64,000 nt of DNA. Source: Cetobacterium sp. NK01 (GTDB lineage: Bacteria > Fusobacteriota > Fusobacteriia > Fusobacteriales > Fusobacteriaceae). The DNA lies in the NCBI RefSeq assembly GCF_024506395.1, contig NZ_JANIBO010000002.1:248001-312000 (forward strand). Reading direction: 5' to 3'. This document shows, one piece after another, positions 51,800 through 60,419 of the stretch. The notes beneath the pieces were generated by a model. That model did not search any database, was not told where the DNA came from, and was given only the letters and a program-made list of their open reading frames with translations. Position numbers and translations under genes: made by a program. How positions within the stretch are numbered: position 1 is the first letter of the stretch; every line of letters starts with the position of its first letter.

Positions 51800-53104
51800 A
51801 TGGCTGAGAAAAAAGAGTTCGGTTTATTTGGACTTATTGGTGTTGTAATTGGCTCTGTTATTGGTGGTGGAATTTTTAATATCTCAAAAGAAATTGCAAA
51901 AACATCTTCTATTGGTGCAGCTTTAATTGGTTGGACTATATCTGCATTAGGTGTATTTTTCATAATAAAAATCTACCAAAGACTTCTTTTAAAAAAATCG
52001 GATTTAAATAATGGAATATATGAATATGCTCGTATTGGCTTCGGACCTTTAGCTGGATTTTTTTCCGCTTGGGGATATTGGTTAGCTTGCGTTGTTAGTA
52101 ATGCTAGTTACCCTGTTCTTATAGTACAAACATTAAGCTATTTTTTTCCATCTATTGTAGGAGTGAAAACACCCCAAGGATTTATTTTAGGTACATTTCT
52201 TCTTTGGCTAATTTCATATATTATTATGAAAGGAATTAAAACTTATAATTTTTTTAATTTTTTAGCTACTTTCGGAAAAATTTCAGCAATTATTATGTCT
52301 ATTTGCTTTATGTTTATTTTTTTTAAGTATAAAATATTTTCTTTTGATTTTTTGGGAACTTTAAATTATAAAGGTGATCTTTTCACACAAATTAAAGGTT
52401 GTATGCTTCAAACCTTATGGGCTTTAATAGGAGTTGAAGGTGCGGTCGTTATCTCAGGAAGAGCAAAAAATAAAAATGATGTTAGTCAAGCTACTTTTAT
52501 TGGTTACTTTATAGCACTTTTTTTATATATTTTTATAGTTGTGCTTAGCTATGGAATACTTCCTGCAGAGAAACTCCAAAATTTAAAAGATCCTGCTTTA
52601 GCCTATATTTTAGAAGCCATTATTGGCAAATGGGGTGCAATTTTTATTAATATTTCTGTTTTAATTTCTATATTCGGAGCTTGGATTACATGGACTATTA
52701 TAGCTGCTGAAATTCCATATAATATATCTATGGATAATCTATTTCCAAGTTTTTTAAAAAAATTAAATGTTAATGGTGCCGCTAGTAATGCCCTAATTTT
52801 CAATGCTTTCATTAAGCAGCTTGCTTTTATGGTGTCTCTTTTTTCAAGCAATGTATATCTTATAATTACAAATTCTGCTGCTGCACTAATGCTTTTACCT
52901 TATATTTTTTCTATCTTATTTTTATTAAAAATTTCATCATTTAAAAGTGAGAAAAAATATATTCTATATGGAACTTTAGCTATATTTTATTGTTTTTGGA
53001 TGGTGTATGCTGCTGGAGAAAAATATATTATTCAAACACTTCTTATCTACTTAACAGGTTTACCACTTTATTTATATAAAAAGTATGAATCCTCTACTAA
53101 ATAG
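51800..53104 (+). CDS. APC-family amino acid antiporter (ArcD-like)
   Basis: A 434-residue, ~12-TM transporter of the basic amino acid/polyamine antiporter type. It has FGLFGLIGVVIGSVIGGGIFNI (TM1 GSxIGGGIF motif), NGIYEYARIGFGPLAGFFSAWGYW, LWALIGVEGAVVISGRAK (TM6 GxEG motif), and VLISIFGAWITWTIIAAEIP. An arginine/ornithine or lysine/agmatine type exchange is likely. ATG at 51800 follows AGGTGA; a GTG at 51791 lies inside that site. Its stop overlaps the convergent thiM by eight bases. Confidence 0.87.
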   Translation: MAEKKEFGLFGLIGVVIGSVIGGGIFNISKEIAKTSSIGAALIGWTISALGVFFIIKIYQRLLLKKSDLNNGIYEYARIGFGPLAGFFSAWGYWLACVVSNASYPVLIVQTLSYFFPSIVGVKTPQGFILGTFLLWLISYIIMKGIKTYNFFNFLATFGKISAIIMSICFMFIFFKYKIFSFDFLGTLNYKGDLFTQIKGCMLQTLWALIGVEGAVVISGRAKNKNDVSQATFIGYFIALFLYIFIVVLSYGILPAEKLQNLKDPALAYILEAIIGKWGAIFINISVLISIFGAWITWTIIAAEIPYNISMDNLFPSFLKKLNVNGAASNALIFNAFIKQLAFMVSLFSSNVYLIITNSAAALMLLPYIFSILFLLKISSFKSEKKYILYGTLAIFYCFWMVYAAGEKYIIQTLLIYLTGLPLYLYKKYESSTK

Positions 53105-53112
53105 TAGAGGAT
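53089..53112. terminator. Terminator formed by overlapping ends of two convergent genes
   Basis: ATCCTCTACTA / TAGTAGAGGAT arms with two bases between. It contains the stop codons of both the APC antiporter and thiM, with T runs outside. Confidence 0.8.
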
Positions 53113-53909
53113 ATTTTTTCATTTTTTCTTATTATCTCCTCAGTTAGATTAGATATATTATCCATTATATTAACTTTTAAACTTCCTGTTCCTATAAAGT
53201 TTTTTTCTGCTAATTCTCCAGCTATTCCCATTGATAATACTCCACCTACTGCACTAACTAATGAGTTATTTTTTCCACCTAAAAATGCTCCTATTAAAGA
53301 TGAAATCATACACCCTGTTCCTGTAACCAGTTCCATTTTTTTATGACCATTCATTACTTTAAAAACTATTTCTTGATTTCCAATATAATCAATTTCTCCA
53401 GTTATAGCTATAACTGAATTAAATTTTTTAGCTGCAAGCTTTACTAACTTTTCTCCACTGTCATCCTTTTCTAAAGAATCTACTCCCCTACTTAAAGAGT
53501 CTATATTTAAAATTGACTTTATTTCAGCCATATTTCCTTTTATTACTGTAAATTTTATCTCTTTTAATAATGCATTTACAAGATTTTTTCTGGCCTTTGT
53601 GGCTCCTACCCCCACTGGGTCTAAAATAATTGGTTTTTTTAACTTATTAGCAATTTTTCCAACCTCCACTGCCATTGTCTCCATACTTTTATCCATAGTT
53701 CCTATATTTAAAACTATACTTGATGAAAATTCAATTATTTCTTCAATCTCTTCTATGCAAAACGACATTAATGGTGAACCTCCAATAGCTAAGGTTATAT
53801 TAGCACAATCATTTATAGTTACTGTATTAGTTAAATGATAAACCAATGGTGTTTTCTCCTTAATATTTTTTAAAGCTAATACAACCTCATCAACTAACTC
53901 CTCTTTCAT
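53097..53909 (-). CDS. thiM: Hydroxyethylthiazole kinase ThiM
   Basis: A 270-residue kinase that salvages thiazole alcohol to its phosphate for thiamine synthesis. PLVYHLTNTVTINDCANITLAIGGSPLMS is the diagnostic N-terminal block, and PIILDPVGVGATKAR, VIKGNMAEI and VTGTGCMISSLIGAFLG (catalytic Cys) follow. Start ATG at 53909, eight bases after the thiD stop, probably coupled. ThiE is not in the window. Confidence 0.95.
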   Translation of the reverse strand: MKEELVDEVVLALKNIKEKTPLVYHLTNTVTINDCANITLAIGGSPLMSFCIEEIEEIIEFSSSIVLNIGTMDKSMETMAVEVGKIANKLKKPIILDPVGVGATKARKNLVNALLKEIKFTVIKGNMAEIKSILNIDSLSRGVDSLEKDDSGEKLVKLAAKKFNSVIAITGEIDYIGNQEIVFKVMNGHKKMELVTGTGCMISSLIGAFLGGKNNSLVSAVGGVLSMGIAGELAEKNFIGTGSLKVNIMDNISNLTEEIIRKNEKISSTI

Positions 53910-53916
53910 GATATTC

Positions 53917-54723
53917 TTATTCAAAATCAACACCAGCCTTTTTATAAATATCTACAAAATGTCCTACTGGTCCTACTCCCTCTCCTATAGAAAAAGAGTT
54001 TTTTATTGCATCTGTTATGTATCTTTTTCCTATTTTTACTGATTTCTCGATAGAATAACCCTTTCCTATATAAGAAGCTATCGTTGAAGATAATGTACAC
54101 CCTGTACCATGGGTATTTTTTGTTTCAAACCTCTCACCCAAAAGTTTAATAATCTCATTCTCTTCTGTTAAAAGTATATCTGTACAGTTATCCTCTCTAT
54201 GTCCACCTTTTATCAAAACATTTTTAGTACCTAATTTTTTTATTTTTTTAGCCGCTAAAATCATCTCTTCTTCAGATTCTATTTTCATATTTGCTAAAAT
54301 TTCTGCTTCTGGAATATTTGGTGTTACTAGAGTTCCAATTTTTAAAAATTCTTTTAACGCTTCTATTGCTTCCTCTTTTAAAAGATAGTAACCACTTTTA
54401 GAAACCATAACTGGATCTATAACTATATTTTTTCCATTGACATTTTTTAAAGTTTCATAAACAACTTTTATAATTTCACTACTAGATAACATTCCTATTT
54501 TAACTGAACTTATCTCTATATCTTCATATAAAACTTCTATCTGTTTTTTTATAATATTCAAGTCCACCTCTTGAACTGCAAAAACTCCCATACTATTTTG
54601 TGCTGTAATTGCAGTTATGACACTCATTCCATATACACCTTGAGCACTCATAGCTTTTAAATCTGCCTGAATTCCTGCACCACCACACGAATCAGATCCT
54701 GCTATAGTTAAAACTTTTTTCAT
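53917..54723 (-). CDS. thiD: Hydroxymethylpyrimidine (phosphate) kinase ThiD
   Basis: A 268-residue ribokinase-fold enzyme phosphorylating HMP and HMP-P. Evidence is TIAGSDSCGGAGIQADLKAM, GVYGMSVITAITAQNS, IVIDPVMVSKSG, LVTPNIPEAEIL, VLIKGGH and the catalytic THGTGCTLSSTIASYIGKG. It lies directly under a TPP riboswitch, with thiM after it. GGAGGT precedes the ATG. Confidence 0.96.
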   Translation of the reverse strand: MKKVLTIAGSDSCGGAGIQADLKAMSAQGVYGMSVITAITAQNSMGVFAVQEVDLNIIKKQIEVLYEDIEISSVKIGMLSSSEIIKVVYETLKNVNGKNIVIDPVMVSKSGYYLLKEEAIEALKEFLKIGTLVTPNIPEAEILANMKIESEEEMILAAKKIKKLGTKNVLIKGGHREDNCTDILLTEENEIIKLLGERFETKNTHGTGCTLSSTIASYIGKGYSIEKSVKIGKRYITDAIKNSFSIGEGVGPVGHFVDIYKKAGVDFE

Positions 54724-54748
54724 TTTTTACCTCCTAGAATTTTTGCAT

Positions 54749-54778
54749 AAAAAAAGCTATCCCTAAAATAGGGATAGC
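54749..54778 (-). terminator. Expression-platform terminator of the TPP riboswitch
   Basis: Minus strand GCTATCCCTA-TTT-TAGGGATAGC followed by seven T, between the aptamer and thiD. Confidence 0.9.
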
Positions 54779-54821
54779 CAAATTATAAATTATAGTCGTA
54801 TTCTTAACTAAAAAATATTGT

Positions 54822-54912
54822 ATTTTGCTACTTCCCTACGCTAGAATTAACTAGATCAGGTTCGAAGGGTCAGTTTTTTAACTTCTCAGCCTTTTGGCTC
54901 CCCTAGTAAACT
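54822..54912 (-). ncRNA. TPP riboswitch (THI element)
   Basis: On the minus strand the conserved blocks appear in order: GGGGAGCC, GGCTGAGA, GACCC, GAACCTGATCTAG, TAATTCTAGCGTAGGGAA. This is the thiamine pyrophosphate aptamer. With the terminator that follows, it should stop transcription of thiDM when TPP is abundant. Confidence 0.95.
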
Positions 54913-54938
54913 TTTTTTATTCTTTTAAACACAATATA

Positions 54939-55553
54939 CTATATTCTATTATTAATGTCAACCATAGCCATCTCTTTTAACTTAGTTCTATAAGATAGAA
55001 TTCTTTTCTCCCAACCCTTTCCATATAGCTCCCAACTAGTTAAACTTTTATAATAATTTATTCTTTCTTCTGTTATAAGATCTATAAACTTTTCATGATC
55101 TTGAACTGAATTTATAACAGCTATTGTTTTACTTCCTAAAACTCCATCTACAACTATATTTTCTGAAGGTTTATATCTTTTTAAAGCTCTTTGAGTTATA
55201 ACAGCTCCTGCATTATATCCACCATTAAAAAATATATCAAATATCATCATTTGTGAATACGAGTGCTTAACCTCATTCAATCGATACTCTGTTAAAAGAT
55301 GCTCAGCTATTTCTCTAGCTTGCTCCTCTGTAAGAGATTTTATTTCATAATCTTTATTAAATTTTTTATTGTACTCAATTAATAAAAAATTTCTTATTCC
55401 ATATTTAGAAAGTTCCTTTTGTGTTTTTACAAGTTTATCCCCCTCGTGAGACAACACTTCACTTATTATAATCTCTCTAATTTTTGTATCCTCATATCCA
55501 AAAGTGACTGTAGAATACAATAACGTAATTATAATTACAAATTTTTCTAGCAT
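54939..55553 (-). CDS. Exported GH108-type muramidase
   Basis: A 204-residue protein with signal peptide (VIIITLLYSTVTFG). The N-terminal part IISEVLSHEGDKLV carries the GH108 catalytic Glu in an E-G motif. SQMMIFDIFFNGGYNAGAVITQRALK and VVDGVLGSKTIAVINS are typical of the following peptidoglycan-binding domain. This family is usually found in phage endolysins and secretion-linked muramidases (TtsA/ZliS). No phage genes are nearby and a signal peptide is present, so a host cell wall role is likely. The ribosome site GGGAGG is 13 bases before the ATG. Confidence 0.75.
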   Translation of the reverse strand: MLEKFVIIITLLYSTVTFGYEDTKIREIIISEVLSHEGDKLVKTQKELSKYGIRNFLLIEYNKKFNKDYEIKSLTEEQAREIAEHLLTEYRLNEVKHSYSQMMIFDIFFNGGYNAGAVITQRALKRYKPSENIVVDGVLGSKTIAVINSVQDHEKFIDLITEERINYYKSLTSWELYGKGWEKRILSYRTKLKEMAMVDINNRI

Positions 55554-55639
55554 ACTCTGATTAGTTTCCTCCCTGTATATTTAAATAGTTTAATAACTTT
55601 TTAAAAACAGGATATATTATATCATAATTTTGACTAATT

Positions 55640-57034
55640 TTATAGAGTTTCTGCAACTTTTTGAACTTTTTCCTTAAAATCAGTTATATCTTTTATTACT
55701 TTTTTAGAATCTACAGTTTTAATTTGCTTATCTTCTACTATTAGCTTTCCATTTACTATAACAGTATCTACATTGCTAGCATTAGCTGAATAAACTAAAG
55801 CTGAATATGGATCATATATTGGATTCATATTTACTGACTTTGTTTCCACTATTACTATATCAGCTAATTTACCAACTTCTAAACTTCCTAATTCATTTTC
55901 TCTATGTATAGCTCTTGCTCCACCTATCGTTGCCATTTCAACAGCCTTTTTTGGCGGCAATGCTGATCTATCTTTTGTATCTAATTTGTGTAACTTAGCA
56001 ACATACCCCATTTGACCAATTATATCTAAAGTGTTTCCACTCATAGGACCATCTGTTCCTAGACCTACTCTCATCCCTTTATCATGCATTTTTAAAGCTG
56101 GTGAGATTCCTTTTGCTGATTTAATATTAGCAACCATATTATGAGCTATTCCGACATCTCTTTTTTTCATTAATTCTATATCACTATCTGTTATAAATAT
56201 ATTATGAGCTGCAATAAATCTTTCATTTAATAAACCAACTGAATCTAAGTACTCAACAGGTGTCATTTTATATTCTTTTTTGATTCTATCAAATTCTCCA
56301 TCAGTTTCTGCTACGTGCATTGAAACAGGCACGTTATATTTTTTTGAAAGCTCTTTGATTTTTAATAACTCCTCTTTTGTTACTGTATGAGGTCCATGAG
56401 GTCCGAACCCTGGAGTTATTAATTCATCATTTTTATATTTTTCTACAAAAGCAACAGCTCTATTTAATGTTTCTCCTTTTTCTTTTCCATCTGCTGTTGG
56501 ATATTTAATTATATTTTGTGTCATAATTCCTCTTAATCCAACCTCTTTAACAGCTTGAGCAGCACTCTCTTCAAATAAATACATATCTACCATCGTAGTT
56601 ACTCCCCCTAAAGCCATCTCCATAGCTCCATGCTTTGCTCCTATATATGACATCTCTGGGCTTACCATTTGATTCTCTAAAGGAAAAATATATCTATTTA
56701 GTCTATCAGGAACATCGTCTGCTAAAGATCTAAATACTGTCATTGATACATGAGTATGAGTATTTATCATTCCAGGCATTATAATTCCATCGTCTGCATC
56801 TATAACCTTAGTAGCACTATATTTTTTTAATAAATCTTCATTTCCTACAGAGATTATTTTATTATTTTTTATAACTATAACTCCATTTTCTATAATCTCT
56901 CTTTTTTCATTCATTGTTAAAAGAGTTCCATTTTTTATTATCATATTAGCTTGTTCTTTTTTCTCAACTAAAGAACTACACCCAACTATAAATAAACTTC
57001 CTAGTAATAATGCACTTTTTAAATAATTTTTCAT
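55640..57034 (-). CDS. Lipoprotein amidohydrolase, probable purine deaminase
   Basis: A 464-residue metal-dependent amidohydrolase anchored as a lipoprotein (SALLLGSLFIVGCSS, lipobox IVGC). The catalytic domain resembles MTA/SAH deaminases: PGMINTHTHVSMTVFRSLADD (HxH metal site), ALGGVTTMVDMYLF, FGPHGPHTV, VPVSMHVAET (metal His), AAHNIFI (metal His) and LGTDGPMSGN (metal Asp). A guanine-class riboswitch and terminator control it, which suggests the substrate is guanine or a related purine rather than SAH. Location outside the inner membrane would make it an extracytoplasmic deaminase, which is unusual for the family. GGGAGGA precedes the ATG. Confidence 0.85.
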   Translation of the reverse strand: MKNYLKSALLLGSLFIVGCSSLVEKKEQANMIIKNGTLLTMNEKREIIENGVIVIKNNKIISVGNEDLLKKYSATKVIDADDGIIMPGMINTHTHVSMTVFRSLADDVPDRLNRYIFPLENQMVSPEMSYIGAKHGAMEMALGGVTTMVDMYLFEESAAQAVKEVGLRGIMTQNIIKYPTADGKEKGETLNRAVAFVEKYKNDELITPGFGPHGPHTVTKEELLKIKELSKKYNVPVSMHVAETDGEFDRIKKEYKMTPVEYLDSVGLLNERFIAAHNIFITDSDIELMKKRDVGIAHNMVANIKSAKGISPALKMHDKGMRVGLGTDGPMSGNTLDIIGQMGYVAKLHKLDTKDRSALPPKKAVEMATIGGARAIHRENELGSLEVGKLADIVIVETKSVNMNPIYDPYSALVYSANASNVDTVIVNGKLIVEDKQIKTVDSKKVIKDITDFKEKVQKVAETL

Positions 57035-57052
57035 TAAATAATCCTCCCAAAT

Positions 57053-57084
57053 AAAAAAATCCCAGCAAGCAAAAGCTTCCTGGG
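57053..57084 (-). terminator. Expression-platform terminator of the purine riboswitch
   Basis: Minus strand CCCAGGAAGC-TTTT-GCTTGCTGGG with one mismatch, followed by seven T, ending about 20 bases before the amidohydrolase ATG. Confidence 0.88.
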
Positions 57085-57109
57085 TTAACTGACTCCCAAT
57101 TTACTTTTA

Positions 57110-57172
57110 CTTATAGTACCAAATTTAAGGTTTGGTGTAGAAACTTTTGGCCATATTCCAAATATATATAAG
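57110..57172 (-). ncRNA. Purine riboswitch, guanine class
   Basis: Minus strand: P1 CTTATA/TATAAG, P2 TTTGG/CCAAA with loop containing ATATGG, J2/3 AGTTTCTAC, P3 ACCAAA/TTTGGT with loop CCTTAAA, and J3/1 ACTAT. These are the conserved parts of the xpt-type aptamer. The key specificity base is C (ACTAT, as in GACTATG), so it should bind guanine or hypoxanthine and not adenine. Binding would favour the terminator and switch the amidohydrolase off. Confidence 0.93.
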
Positions 57173-57315
57173 CTTTAAATAAATATTTCACGAAATAATT
57201 TTAGCATATTTGAATCTAAAATCAAAGTTTTTTTATTTTATTGATTTTATATATGGAATTCTACACATTAATAGTATATAATTAAAATATCACATAATTT
57301 GCAGGAGGTAGTTTA

Positions 57316-58560
57316 ATGTTAAAATTTTTAAAAGATACAGATATTGATGTTTACAATGCTATTGAAAAAGAGTTAGATAGACAAGAAAATGGTTTAGAAC
57401 TTATTGCCTCGGAAAATTTTGTTTCAAAAAGTGTAATGGAAGCTGTTGGTTCAGCTATGACAAATAAATATGCCGAAGGGTATCCTAATAAACGTTATTA
57501 TGGAGGGTGTGAATTTGTAGATATAGTTGAAACTTTAGCTATTGAAAGAGCAAAAGAACTTTTTGGCGCAAAATTTGCTAATGTCCAAGCACACTCTGGT
57601 TCTCAAGCTAATATGGCAGCTTATAGAAGTTTGATAGATTTAGGTGACTGCATTTTAGGAATGAGACTAGATCACGGTGGACATTTAACTCATGGTAAAA
57701 ATGTTAATTTTTCTGGAAATGATTATAAAGTTATATCATACAGTGTAAAAAAAGATGATGAAAGAATTGACTATGATGAAATTAGAAAATTAGCTTTAGA
57801 AAATCAACCTAAACTTATTATCGCTGGAGCAAGCGCTTATCCTAGAACTATTGACTTTAAAAAATTTAGAGAAATAGCTGATGAAGTTGGTGCTTACTTA
57901 GTTGTCGATATGGCTCATATTGCTGGACTTGTTGCAACTGGATTACATCCATCTCCGATTCCATATGCTCATATTACTACTAGCACAACACATAAGACTC
58001 TTAGAGGACCAAGAGGTGGGCTTATTTTAACTAATGATGAAGAGATTGCTAAAAAAATCGACAAGATTATATTTCCTGGTATTCAAGGTGGGCCTTTAAT
58101 GCATATTATAGCAGGTAAAGCTGTAGCCTTTAAAGAGGCTCTTTCACCCAAATTTAAAAAATATCAAGAACAAGTTATAAAAAATGCTAAAGTTTTAGCA
58201 GACACATTAACTCAAAACGGAGTTAGAGTTGTCAGTGGAGGTACTGATAACCATCTTATTCTTGTTGATCTTACAAATTTAGATATAACTGGAAAAGATG
58301 CTGAAAAAATATTAGAAAAAGTAAATATAACAGTTAATAAAAATGGAATTCCTTATGATACTAAAAGTCCTTTTGTTACAAGTGGAATCAGACTTGGTAC
58401 TCCTGCTTTAACAACAAGAGGTATGAAAGAGAATGAGATGATTTTAATTGGAAATTTAATTGTTACAGCTTTACAAAATAGTGATAATGATGAAATTCTT
58501 AAAAATATTATTGAAGAGATTAAAACTCTTTGTAAAAAATTTCCTTTATATAAGGATTAA
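57316..58560 (+). CDS. glyA: Serine hydroxymethyltransferase GlyA
   Basis: A 414-residue PLP enzyme interconverting serine and glycine with tetrahydrofolate. Evidence is [59 protein letters not shown], the PLP lysine in [15 protein letters not shown], and [16 protein letters not shown]. Length is normal. GGAGGT lies before the ATG. A TATAAT at 57277-57282 is a likely -10 box. Confidence 0.97.
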   Translation: MLKFLKDTDIDVYNAIEKELDRQENGLELIASENFVSKSVMEAVGSAMTNKYAEGYPNKRYYGGCEFVDIVETLAIERAKELFGAKFANVQAHSGSQANMAAYRSLIDLGDCILGMRLDHGGHLTHGKNVNFSGNDYKVISYSVKKDDERIDYDEIRKLALENQPKLIIAGASAYPRTIDFKKFREIADEVGAYLVVDMAHIAGLVATGLHPSPIPYAHITTSTTHKTLRGPRGGLILTNDEEIAKKIDKIIFPGIQGGPLMHIIAGKAVAFKEALSPKFKKYQEQVIKNAKVLADTLTQNGVRVVSGGTDNHLILVDLTNLDITGKDAEKILEKVNITVNKNGIPYDTKSPFVTSGIRLGTPALTTRGMKENEMILIGNLIVTALQNSDNDEILKNIIEEIKTLCKKFPLYKD

Positions 58561-58592
58561 AAGTTAAATAATACCAATAAAATTTTGTTTTC

Positions 58593-58621
58593 TTGAATTT
58601 TTTTCAAATTTGTTTTATAAT
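58593..58621 (+). promoter_or_regulatory. Promoter of phnA
   Basis: TTGAAT (58593-58598), 17-base spacer, TATAAT (58616-58621). Confidence 0.7.
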
Positions 58622-58655
58622 ATAAGTAATTATTTATAGAATGGAGAAAAATATT

Positions 58656-58997
58656 ATGACAAAATTACCAAATTGTCCTAAGTGTAATTCAGAGTACACT
58701 TACGAGGATGGAAATCTATTTGTTTGCCCAGAGTGTGCTTATGAATGGTCAATGGAAGCTACTGAGGATGACTCAGACGACGCTCTTATTGTAAAGGATG
58801 CTAATGGAACTCTTTTAGCTGATGGTGATACAATCACTGTTATTAAAGATTTAAAAATCAAAGGAAGTTCTTCTGTTGTTAAAATTGGAACAAAAGTAAA
58901 AAACATAAGATTAGTTGAAGGAGATCATAACATCGATTGTAGAATTGATGGTATTGGAGCTATGAAACTTAAATCTGAATTTGTAAAAAAAATCTAA
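58656..58997 (+). CDS. phnA: PhnA/YjdM zinc-ribbon protein
   Basis: A 113-residue protein. N-terminal zinc ribbon [21 protein letters not shown] (two CxxC pairs), acidic linker, then the PhnA domain [20 protein letters not shown] and [20 protein letters not shown]. Despite the name, YjdM-type PhnA is not known to act on phosphonates, and its function is unsettled. The ATG at 58656 follows GGAGAA by about ten bases; the frame from 58641 starts within that site. Confidence 0.93.
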   Translation: MTKLPNCPKCNSEYTYEDGNLFVCPECAYEWSMEATEDDSDDALIVKDANGTLLADGDTITVIKDLKIKGSSSVVKIGTKVKNIRLVEGDHNIDCRIDGIGAMKLKSEFVKKI

Positions 58998-59019
58998 GGT
59001 CGTATTTCTACGACCTTAT
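58996..59019 (+). terminator. Terminator after phnA
   Basis: TAAGGTCGTA / TACGACCTTA with a four-base loop and a T run; it overlaps the stop codon. Confidence 0.85.
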
Positions 59020-59062
59020 TTTTTTATAAAAATATTATATTCTTTATTTGAGTATATTGATT

Positions 59063-60407
59063 CTAACTTTTCTTTTGGAATAATTTTCTCATATTTTTTC
59101 TAACTATCAACAACTCTCCTTCTTTCATTATATCTAGTTTATCCAAAGAAAGATTTTGAATATTATTTTTATTTATTTCATTAGAGATATTCTTTATATC
59201 TTCAAATCTATAATTATAAACCTTTTCACTGTTCTCTTTTAAAATATCTATACTATCTTTAAGAGTATAATTTTTTGTTATAGTAAGGTAATGCAATAAA
59301 ACAAATACTAAATATAACACAATTTATATATAAAAGAGTTTTATATATCTTCTCTTTAGTTCCACTCCATTTTTTTTCAACTACTCTTAAAGTCATTATA
59401 ACAATTCCGTAATAAAGTGGTAATAAATATATATCTAACTTTCCACTTATTAAGCTAAAAAATATTAAATTTGGGATAAGCAAACTAAATGCAATCTTAT
59501 CAATATTTTTCCATTTATTTCTGTTTTTCAAATTTTTCAAATTTTTATAAAGTCCAAATAAAAAAAATGGAGCTATAGGTAATGTAGTTAAAGGTAGTAG
59601 TTTCAAATAATAATATATAGGCCTTGTATGTGTCTTAGCTTTAACAACTCTTCCCAAAGTTTCTTGTCCTAAAAGTAGTCCTATATAATCTTTTCCCTCT
59701 GGAAAACTCAACATCATTAAAAACCATAGGCCTAATATTACCAATATTATTGCTAGGCCCAGTATTGGTCTCAATTTTTTTATATAACTTAAGTCTTTAT
59801 TTAAATATAAATAAAATATAATTGTTAATAATGGAATAACTAAGGCTGCTCCACCTTTAACTAATATACCTATTGCAATAAAAATATACATATATATAAT
59901 TCTATTAAATGATTTTTCCTTCTTATTTAAATAAAATGAAAAAAACATATAAAGAGAACTCATTATAAACATTGTCATCAAAGTATCCATTCGAAGAACC
60001 AAACTTACTCCAAATATATATGGTAATGTTATAAATATAGCTGTGGAAATATAAGCCATTTTTTCATTCCAACATAATTTAGACAATTTAAATCCTAAAT
60101 AAGCTGTTACTCCAGCTGGAATTATCCCTCCAATTATTAGAGAAATAGGATAAAAACTTTCCTTACTAAAGCCTCTTATCAGACCCAATAACCAAAAATA
60201 TACTGGGGGTTTATCTGGATATAGCTCATTAAAATATTTAAGTATCATAAAATTTTTACTATAAACCATTTGGTCTGTAATGATAAAATATTTTAATTCA
60301 TTTCTTACATCTGGAAACCTTAAAAAAGCTATTCCTATTAACAATGCAAAATAACCTATGAAAAATAGTTTGTATCTCTCTTTATACGTATCCTCCTTAA
60401 ATCTCAT
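59063..60407 (-). pseudogene. GT39 (ArnT/PMT-like) lipid glycosyltransferase, frameshifted at a homopolymer
   Basis: The first 382 codons (60407-59259) encode a polytopic GT39-type glycosyltransferase: YFIITDQMVYSKNFMILKYF..YPDKPPVYFW (membrane-proximal acidic and substrate loop), VLRMDTLMTMF, FPEGKDYIGLLLGQETLGRV, LPLTTLPIAPFFLF. The frame ends just after a run of six A (minus strand, 59276-59271). The +1 frame continues without a break for another ~70 codons (YTLKDSIDILKENSEKVYNY... to 59063). Five A instead of six would give one protein of about 450 residues. It may be a real mutation, a slippery phase-variable tract or a sequencing error. The intact form would transfer a sugar from an undecaprenyl carrier to lipid A or a similar acceptor. 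Confidence 0.7.
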
Positions 60408-60419
60408 AAACTCTCCTTT

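Noticed and set aside
54939-55553. Prophage endolysin
   Set aside because: The GH108 family is phage-associated, but there is a signal peptide and no holin, tail or integrase gene nearby.
59265-59285. Programmed ribosomal frameshifting in the GT39 gene
   Set aside because: A +1 shift would be needed at an A6 run, and no slippery heptamer for -1, stimulatory hairpin or internal ribosome site is visible; a base-count change explains it more simply.
59063-59320. An independent 85-residue gene overlapping the GT39 gene
   Set aside because: It has no ribosome site, starts within GT39 coding sequence and continues its C-terminus in the +1 frame, so it is the displaced tail of the same gene.
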